Positions 56,375-64,000 of a DNA stretch of 64,000 bases are shown piece by piece. The notes under the pieces were generated by a model, which saw only the letters and a program-made list of their open reading frames with translations, did no database searches and was not told the origin of the DNA. A program made the translations under genes and the position numbers. Position 1 is the stretch's first letter. Every line of letters starts with the position of its first letter. The stretch spans positions 14,648,164 through 14,712,163 of the forward strand of contig CM064571.1 of assembly GCA_032716605.1 (NCBI GenBank). The letters are read 5' to 3'. The stretch is from Paralithodes platypus (taxonomy: Eukaryota > Arthropoda > Malacostraca > Decapoda > Lithodidae).

Positions 56375-59300
56375 TGTAACGGGACGAAATTGTACTTTCC
56401 CTTTTGGTATATGTTGTAAGGTTTGACTTAACTGTAAGACTTTTTCCCCTTCATTCACTCTTCCCTTATTTAAGGGAAATGTATCGTTTAAGAAGGGTTA
56501 AGTAACCCTTGTCTATGTAAAGAGGTATTTAGCCTAGATCAGGAGGAGAACTAATATTCTCAAATCTATCTAAAATACTTTCAAGCCTAATTTATCCTTT
56601 TACCCTCTTTTGTTTCCCATGTAAAAATCCTTCCTTTTCGAATTTAGAGTAATGCCCCCTTGTGTAAAAAGACCGCCAATTCCTACCCAAGCGACGCCAC
56701 CCTTTGTGGTCACCCTCCCCTTTTTTGGCGGGATCCCTGGCACTGGCCCTCGGCCCCTCACTGTCGTGACCCCAGGCCTACGAGAGAGACACCTACCCAC
56801 CCCCTCAGTCTCTGTCATCATTCCCCGCTTCTTCTCCGGACTTAGGCTTCCTTTCCCTCCATTCAGAGGTTCGTAATTCAGGTTTATAGTGTTATAAGGT
56901 ATTGCTTATTCAGTTCAGTAAGTACTAGGTGTGTAATGTAGGAGGTATTGCTGTGATTGACAACTTCGTGAACTCGAGCCTACCATCGGGTTGGTCGAGA
57001 GGCACCCCTCACCTGCCAAGTGCCTACAACCATTCAAATTCCCCCATTATCATTGTGTTCAGTAAAACTTTGTCTGTGCACCTTTGCTAAGTGTTATTCT
57101 GATATTTTAGACTTTGTTATTCCAAATTAACGTCAAATTAACTTTGTGTGTAATAATTTCAGTCAGAGGGACGCCATTTGATGGCCTTTCAATTCTTGTG
57201 TTTTTCCATAATTCCCGACCAAACTTAGGCTAGCCTATTTTGCTAGTTTGTCTGTCACCGTTTTGCATAATCCTGAGGTAGTGCGAGAACACCAGTTAAG
57301 AGTAGAATTGAGGACGATGAAGTTGATTAAAATGCTTTTGAAGCTTGACCGCCATTTTAGGATTTAGACCATCTCGCATTTCGGAGAGACGACCAGGTTG
57401 AGTAAATTACTAATGTAGCAGTTGTATTGTATGTTTAGAACTTGTTCATTACGGTACTTTGAGTTTATAAAACCATGCATTTTGGTAAATATGGTTGTAT
57501 TTTAACGTGTAATTCAGGAAAGGACATTCGTTTGAGATCGTGTCCTTGAGTTTTGTTTACCTTTCGTGTCTCCTACGTTCCAAAGTTAGGCCTATTCAGA
57601 TAAGTATTTATAACTAACGTCTCCTAGGCCTGGTTATTGTTCATTTTAAATGTTTTTACTGGGTTATAGTGTAAAGAGTTACTTGTTATCTTGATTTAGA
57701 GGTCCTCATTTCCCAACCCCAGTACTGTCAAATTTCGGACCCCCATTGGGTCGGGTTTATTTCAGATGATTATTTGTTCTTACCTATTGTTACTTAAAGT
57801 TAACTTGTGAAAAGGCCGTTTAGGTATGGGTACTTGCTGAATTATTATGGTAGGTTATATGATTTTACATTTTTAATTAGGCTACCTAACTTTCACCTAA
57901 TTGGAAGTACAGTAGGCTATTATTAATTATTGTGCATTTAGAGTGTATTATGAAAATTGATTGCTATGATATAATTATGTTTGACATGGTCTAATGAACA
58001 GAGTTGCCTTGCAAGGGACGGAACGCTGTAGTGAGATTCTGGGCAGCTGATTTCAGGGGATAAGTTACTCGAGTTACAGTAAGAATAACGTTAAGCTTTG
58101 TTTGAGCCTTGTGTAGCACCCTCCGTGTCGGGCAGTGCAACCTGTTAAGTTTGACCCTGACAATTACCTTTGATTTATGCCATTATTGTATTGATTTGAC
58201 TCCATAGATATGCTGTGTAATTATGTATTCCCAATTGTGTGTAGAGTACTGCAGAGTAACTGTAACATATGTACCTGTACTTAATGAGAGGATCTTTGGA
58301 TGCCTTAAGAGATTATTTCGGTACAGTACTGTAATGTCATAATTTGATCTGTCATTGTATTTCTGTACTTATATTAGCTCATCTATTTTTATACGTTAAT
58401 AGGAATCCATGTATTTTTATATGTTTATATTAGCCTATATTTTTATATGTATTTGTTTTAGTATTACTGTGTACTGTAATTAGGATATTGATTAACCCCA
58501 TTATTAAGGGTTAGCTATATGTCAACCGTGGGTTAAGAATGTATTCGACTTACCAGGGAACCAGTTTGGGACGGAGTCGATGTGATGCTGAATTGCTGAT
58601 GGCGGAGAATCGGAGATTCACCCCTCCCATTGGCTGAGTGCAGGATGCTGAACTCGTGTACTGTACGAGGGTTCAAGGACCGCAGGAAGACGTATGATTA
58701 CCCCCTATACCCCAGGATACGGTAGGCCGAAGAAACCTACAGGCAAGCCTGGCCGATACCGGTATCTAGCGGAATTGGGATGTATAATACTGAGAGGAAT
58801 GGGGTGGATACAGACAGCAATATTCGAGTCCTACTCCTAGGTTAAGAGACTGTCCCAGTATGGTAATGGATTGGTCCCAGGTTAATGGTATAGAGATAAT
58901 TAGATACGGACCCTACGGTACCAATGTTAAGAGTTGTAAACGGTAAAATGTTCCTTAAATATTAATATCAAGCTTAAGATTACTGCAATTTATGTTTGTA
59001 TCTATCCTCCCGTACCTATTTGGATCTAAATGTGTTGTCAGGATGGTAAATCGGAGCTGTCAGTATTAAATTGGTCTAAGAGTAGTACCAGTAGCCTAAC
59101 CGAGAGTTAAAGTCTTGTCAGCCAACATTGAAGGTGAAGTTCTTGATTGGTCTTTGCTAGCCTCCGATTTATCCTACTGTCCTAATGTACCTGAATAATG
59201 AGCATGAGTCACGATTGCATAAAGAATAAGAAAACCATGGGGACGGCCAGTTCACCTGAAGGTGGGCGATCAAATAATTCGAATGAATTACCGTTCCCAA

Positions 59301-59644
59301 AAACATCTTTATGTGATATCTAGAAAGTAGAGAATATGCTAGGTCTCAGTGGGGTTTTTGTGGTTCTTTGGTCTTATCATCGTGTCGGAGTTGCAGCCTT
59401 TCCCCTTCCTCGAAGGATGTTGGATGTGGGTCAACCAAACAGGGTTGTCCTCTCGTTAATTAGAATGCAATAACGGGTTTGTCGTCATCTCTTCCTTTCT
59501 ATCCTTGAGTACCTATTTTCCACCTTCGCAGCTTAATCTATCTTTTTCTGTCTGTCTTACCCTCTCTCTCTCTTGTTCGCAGCAGAAGAAGGGAAGTGAT
59601 TAAGAAAGAGAGATCCCCGGCGACCCCCCCCCCCCCCCGTTACA
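56375..59644. mobile_element. LTR-like insertion (TG...CA), non-coding, 3.27 kb
   Basis: Ends are TGTAACGGGAC and CCCCGTTACA, short inverted repeats in TG...CA form, with a 4-bp duplication CTTC (56371-56374 and 59645-59648). There is no gag, protease, RT or integrase frame in 3.27 kb, so it is either a solo LTR of unusual length or a large non-autonomous element. A pyrimidine-rich CTTGTTCGCAG acceptor-like site lies at 59572-59582 and a 15-C run at 59624-59638. Internal direct LTR copies were not seen. Confidence 0.65.
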
Positions 59645-60842
59645 CTTCCTCTGACAAAGCTGAACTCTTTGCTCAAACTTTTGCTAGAATTTATACCCTG
59701 GATGATTTCGGTGCTATTCCTCCCTCTCCACCCCCCTCTCTTCTACTTATGCCTAATATCCTAATCTCTTCTAAAGATGTACTTTCTACGCTCTCTGGGC
59801 TTAATACTAAGAAGGCGTACGGTCCGGACGGTGTTCCTCCTGTTGTATTAAAAAACTGTGCTTCCATGCTGTCTCCCTGCCTAGGCAAACTTTCTCTTTG
59901 TCTCTAATTTCCTTTCCGGTCGTTCCATAGCTGCGGTTGTGGACGGCCATTGTTCACTTCCTCATCCTATCAACTCCGGTATTCCTCAGGGATCTGTCCT
60001 ATCTCCTATTCTCTTTATAATTTTCATAAATGATCTTCTCAACTGTACCTCCAGTCCTATCCCTTCATGTGCAGACGACTCTACCTTACACTATTCAATT
60101 AGTTTCCCAGAACGCCCCAGCCAGCAAACCCTCAAAAGCAAACGTAACGAAGCCATAGAGCACTTATCTTCTGATCTAACTACCATCTCCAATTGGGGCA
60201 GAGAAAACCTAGTTGCCTTTAATGCTTCCAAAACTCAATTTCTCTATCTATCTACCCGCCGTGAATTCCCAGAGGACTATCCCTTATTCATCAACAATAC
60301 AAAAATCAACCCTTCATCTTCTCTCGGTATTCTTGGTGTCTCTTTTTCGTCTGCTCTCTTTTGGAAGGACCATATTACCAGTCTTGCTAAGGCGGCCTCC
60401 CAGATGCTGGGTGTGCTCAACTGCCTTAAGGGGTTCTTTACCCCTGCTCAGCTTTTTTCTCTGTACAGGAGCACAGTGTTTCCTTGTATGGAGTATTGTT
60501 CACATGTGTGGGGAGGATCTTCTCACACAGCACTTCTAGACAAAGTAGAAAGGAAAGCCTTTCGTATCATTAACTCCCGTCTACTCACCGACTCTCTGCA
60601 ATCTCTCTCTCTTCGCCGCAATGTTATATCTCCCTCGCTACTACAATAATCAGTGTTCCTCAGAGCTCTCTCAGTGCATACCACCTCCTCTACGTAAGGT
60701 ATGTAGTACCCGTCTTGCAACACAATCCCACCCCTACTCTGTACAACTTTCCAACTCAAGAGTGAAACGTTATTCCCAATCATTCTTCTATTCAACAGCT
60801 GAGCTATGGAACTCTCTCCCTGAATCCATCTTTCCCTCATCC

Positions 60843-60845
<3 letters not shown>
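59645..60845 (+). pseudogene. Jockey-like LINE, RT part (piece 2 of 3), internally deleted
   Basis: Begins with the resumed linker (SSDKAELFAQTFARIY), then GLNTKKAYGPDGVPPVVLKN. Near 59907 it jumps to VDGHCSLPHPINSGIPQGSVLSP, so about 130 residues with motif A are deleted. SCADDSTL replaces SYADD (Tyr to Cys). The C-terminal half (LGILGVSFSSALFW, CMEYCSHVWGG, NSLPESIFPSS) is colinear with 36295-36845. A frameshift lies near 60645. Confidence 0.8.
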
Positions 60846-60875
<30 letters not shown>

Positions 60876-62400
60876 TCTTTATTCCAGACACATAAGATAG
60901 ATACAGTATAAATACAGTACGACCTAGTGGTCCATATCACATACACTTCTCGTCAGAGCACAGATAATAATTATACACAAAGATATATTAATAAAGACAC
61001 AATAAAATAAAAAATACAGTAGGCCTATTTACAGAATAGAGCACATATCACATTTTGTCACAATATAACACAGATAGGCTAACTAAGGCTATTGCTCAAT
61101 GTTGGTTAACACCTATTGCACAGATCATTGCTCATAGTTCAATTAGACCTATATATTACATTACAGTACATACTATGTGTGCAGCAGCTTCTGCCAGTGA
61201 GATATAATACGGGATTCATAGATATGATCACTAGACCAAAGAGCTACAATCAGCGTGTTACTGGAGGATTGCAGTCGCTGCGAAAAGCTGTACACCAGTC
61301 TCCTGATGACAGCCCGACAGCACTGCACATCCAACAGTGTGCACACCATACTAGTGCTTTCATATTTAGAGAGACCAATGAACATCTTGAGTATATTATG
61401 ATAGGATGTACACAGACCATTTATGGTGGCTCTCTTATACTTCCACCACAAATGGGCCGTGTACATAGAGGAACAATATGTCCGGAACAAAGTGACTTTA
61501 GTTTCCCAATTACACATGTGGAATTTTCTCAAGATGGTGTTACCACGTAAATATAGCTGTCTGCGCTGACGGCCGATATCTGCATCATCTGAGCAATCGT
61601 TTGAGATAATGTGTCCCAGGTATTTTATTTTGTTTACTTCTTGAATAATTTGATTATTGAGTGAGAAATTTGGCAGTTTACTTTTATACAGTAATTTTGA
61701 TCTAAATATAAGAACAGCACTTTTCAGTGGGTTGAATTTAACACAATGTTTACTACCAAAAGATTCACATATATCAAGAAGTTTGCTCAGACCCGCAGAA
61801 GACGGTGCAATAATGACCAGATCATCAGCATACATGAGATGGTTGATGATTTTATTCCCACCATAACATCCAATCTGCTCTTTATTCAATTTATCACTTA
61901 ATTCATCCATATATACATTGAATAAGTAAGGTGAGAGAATACTACCCTGTCTCACTCCATTGGTTACTGTAAAGGAATCCGAAATAATGTTACCCCATCT
62001 TACATTAAATGTTTGATTGGCGTACCAGTACTTCAAGATTCTCAGTATATAGGATGGCACTCCCCTTGTTGCTAATTTATCAAACAGGATATTGTGGCAG
62101 ACTCTGTCAAATGCCTTACTAGCATCAAGAAAGCATGCAAAAATAGAGCTGTTCATTTTGATGTACCCATCCACTAGCTCCTTCAGAGTGTAGATGCACT
62201 GGTCCGTACCATGATTCTTTTTAAAACCAAATTGATTACTATTAGTTGAGATATACACTGAGATTCTGTCTAAAATGATTAACTCTAGTATCTTACTTAC
62301 AATACTGGCAAGGGCAATAGGTCTATAGTTGTCTTTTGATGTAATTTTGCCAGCCTTGTCTTTAATTACTGGTATCAAGGTAACGGACATCATAGATGAC
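60846..62400 (-). mobile_element. LINE with (ATT)n tail inserted into the plus LINE
   Basis: The minus-strand element is truncated at its 5' side within the RT entry (62400) and ends at 60846 in an ATT-repeat tail. It splits the host LINE precisely between CTCATCCTAT and TTAAATTG; the undisturbed order is visible at 36838-36855 (CTCATCCTATGCCTAAATTG). Confidence 0.85.
61173..62400 (-). CDS. LINE reverse transcriptase, intact over 400 residues
   Basis: The frame is open on 413 codons (the first few lie in host sequence). Motifs: KDNYRPIALAS (about 28-37), FLDASKAFDRV (D97), TNGVRQGSILSPYLF (151-165) and HLMYADDLVI (YADD 195-198), all catalytic residues intact, then a thumb and a Cys/Trp-rich C-terminus (LLDVQCCRAVIRRLVYSF). 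It lacks endonuclease because of 5' truncation, so it cannot move on its own. The RT type differs from the jockey-like copies nearby; I leave the clade open. Confidence 0.8.
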
Positions 62401-62600
62401 TTAAATTGTTTCAAACTCTGTATGTCCAGACATTTTGGCTAGAACGTTCCTTGATTTTGGCCCTGTTACTCTTTTAACACTGGGGAGGCACTCATCACAG
62501 GCAGTTTTGCCTTTTGTCTCCCTCATCCACATAGAAAAGAAAACAAAAATGTATATAATATGCAAAAAATTCACAGCAACACAAACCAAAAAAAAACAGA
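62401..62600 (+). pseudogene. Jockey-like LINE, 3' UTR (piece 3 of 3)
   Basis: Continues the plus LINE after the nested insertion: TTGTTTCAAACTCTGTATGT, CACTCATCACAGGCAGTTTT and CCTCATCCACATAGAA match 36851-36985. An A-rich tail follows near 62580-62600. Confidence 0.8.
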
Positions 62601-62701
62601 CTATTCATAGGGAAGGAAGAAAAATACAGAGTTCCAAGCGCTTTCGTGTTTTTGCATCTTCATGGGACAAACAGATGATATAATACACCCTAGACATTCT
62701 G

Positions 62702-62815
62702 TTAACCCTTTGAGTACCGGTGACGTCTTTTTAATTTGATTTCAGCATTTTATGAACTTAGGAAGGGTATTTGATAGCTAGAAGGATTAAGTGAGATTGT
62801 CTACAGCCTGTTTTT
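62702..62815. mobile_element. Family C MITE, left half
   Basis: TTAACCCTTTGAGTACCGG start with GACGTCTTTTTAATTTGATT and GTGAGATTGTCTACAGCCTG; the right half is missing and replaced by a T-rich run. Confidence 0.65.
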
Positions 62816-62859
62816 TTTGTTTTTTCCCCCAACTACTCCCTCTCGGGCATAGGCTGAGA

Positions 62860-64000
62860 GACTGTACATTCAACCGTTCAAGACCGTGAAGCCTGTGAGA
62901 TCTGGAATGCGATAAATGTAGGGAAATAGCTATTAAGGGTCCTAAAATCATTTGTGAAATATGTGAATCACTCATAACAAGAAAACAAAGGATCATAAAC
63001 TGTGTTAAGTGTAAAACTGTAGCTCACATGAAGTGCATCTCTAAGAAGACCAACAGTGAAGAACGGGAATTCCTATGCAACATATGTGCCTTGCATTCAT
63101 TACCGAATATTAATGTAAATGAACCAATTAGTATTAACAACTCAGAATCCAGCCAGGACACATTCAAAATCAAAGATGAATACAGAGTGTTCACCAACAA
63201 AGGGCTCCATCTTATCCAGATTAACGCCAGATCAATGTACCATAAATTGTCAGAATTAAACTTGTTAGCTAATAAGGCCAAAGCTTCAATAATTGCAATC
63301 ACAGAAACCTGGCTGGATTCAAGTATAAACGATGGTGAAATAAACATTCAAGGTTTCAATATGGTTAGGAATGATCGCAATAGGCATGGGGGAGGAGTAT
63401 GTCTGTATGTAAAAAAACAACCTCACACACACAACCAGGACCGACCTCCATGTAGAAAATCACGAAGCTCTGTGGATCGATCTACACCTGCCGAGGACAA
63501 GACCCATCACAATTGGGGTATGCTATAGGCCACCAGACGACACACAATTCTTGACCAAATTTGAACGAACGTTGTCATCGCTAGACCCTCGGAATGAATC
63601 CATCATACTAGGGGATTTTAACCTGTGTTACAAACAACGAAATGATAGGCTTGTACGAGAATATAGGCATATACTGACAATGCACAATCACAAACAACTC
63701 ATCACAACCCCCACACGTATCTCTGAGAACACTGCCACAATAATAGACCACATAAACTGTAACAGAGAGGACAAAATATCCCAATCAGGGGTTATACAGA
63801 CTGGGATAAGTGATCACTTCGTCACATATTGCACACGAAAAACCACAAAAATTACCCTAGAGAATCACAAGATTATCAAAACAAGGTCACTCAGAAACTA
63901 CAATAAAGAAACATTTCTGGACATTTTATGGAATACAGACTGGTCTCCAGTGTTTGGAAGTACAAACGTTAATGACGCATGGGTTGGCTTCAGAACCATC
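62860..64000 (+). pseudogene. LINE with PHD-type zinc finger and endonuclease (continues past window)
   Basis: From about 62905 the frame encodes a PHD-like C4HC3 series (CEICES, CVKC, AHMKC, FLCNIC) and then an EEP endonuclease: LIQINARSMYHKLSELNLLA, ITETWL, GGGVCLYVKK. A frameshift at the A7 run near 63415 moves the remainder to another frame: GVCYRPPDD, ILGDFNLCYKQ, TIIDHI and GISDHFVTYC, so all endonuclease landmarks exist. The frame stays open to the window end, where the RT should follow. Confidence 0.8.

Noticed and set aside
56600..56876. Proline-rich frames on both strands
   Set aside because: Short, without homologous features, within the non-coding LTR-like insertion.
62630..62665. 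Possible Penelope hammerhead core (minus strand GAAGATG...GAAAGCGC)
   Set aside because: Too short and lacks a clear stem II; noted only as a resemblance.

Overview
This window reads as animal nuclear DNA, most likely from an arthropod and plausibly a decapod crustacean. I infer this from the mix of jockey/CR1-type LINEs, Penelope-like elements with a GIY-YIG domain, hAT- and TTAA-type MITEs, tRNA-like SINE heads and very heavy microsatellite and minisatellite content. Nothing bacterial is visible (no operons, no Shine-Dalgarno-driven genes, no CRISPR). A run of exactly 100 N at 10544-10643 marks a scaffold join.

Only two intact non-transposon reading frames stand out. The first (2-1924, +, open at the window edge) has the acidic motif order of FEN1/XPG-like PIN nucleases plus a cysteine-rich CXC-like tail. 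The second (46594-47544, +) carries two consecutive retropepsin-like aspartyl protease domains in one chain.

The rest is repeats. 2.6-7.2 kb: a foldback element, a decayed minus-strand Penelope copy, a CR1-like LINE 3' end and a TTAA MITE, then a 25-bp minisatellite up to the gap. After the gap the same 2.9 kb and the same array appear again (10644-17962), probably a false duplication. 18-25.5 kb: TTAA MITEs, a decayed jockey-type LINE, GA-rich and 72-bp arrays. 27-32 kb: MITEs, a Harbinger-like MITE, 55-bp and 40/31-bp arrays. 32.3-35.9 kb: two Penelope copies facing outward, with hammerhead-like motifs at both ends, each abutting a (TA)n tract. 37.1-43.8 kb: TTAA MITEs, some laid end to end on shared TTAA sites, one swollen by a 4-kb 26-bp G-rich array and carrying a nested MITE. 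44.5-46.1 kb: a LINE split by an hAT-like MITE with a perfect 8-bp target duplication. 47.6-53.6 kb: more TTAA MITEs and a 58-bp array split by a miniature LTR element (TRIM) whose LTRs contain a tRNA-like Pol III promoter. 53.6-64 kb: a minus LINE, then a plus LINE interrupted by a 3.27-kb TG...CA LTR-like insertion and again by a minus LINE with an (ATT)n tail, and finally a LINE with PHD finger and endonuclease running off the window.

I use three working names for TTAA-flanked MITEs. Family A starts TTAAGGGGGNTCACC and has about 180-bp arms. Family B shares the A core (GCGAGCGATAGCGAGCC) but has different outer arms. Family C has ends TTAACCCCTTCTGTACCGG and is about 215 bp. The unifying observation is that several minisatellites lie inside, or directly abut, these foldback MITEs. 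The window looks like a place where MITEs insert into each other at TTAA and then seed tandem-repeat growth.
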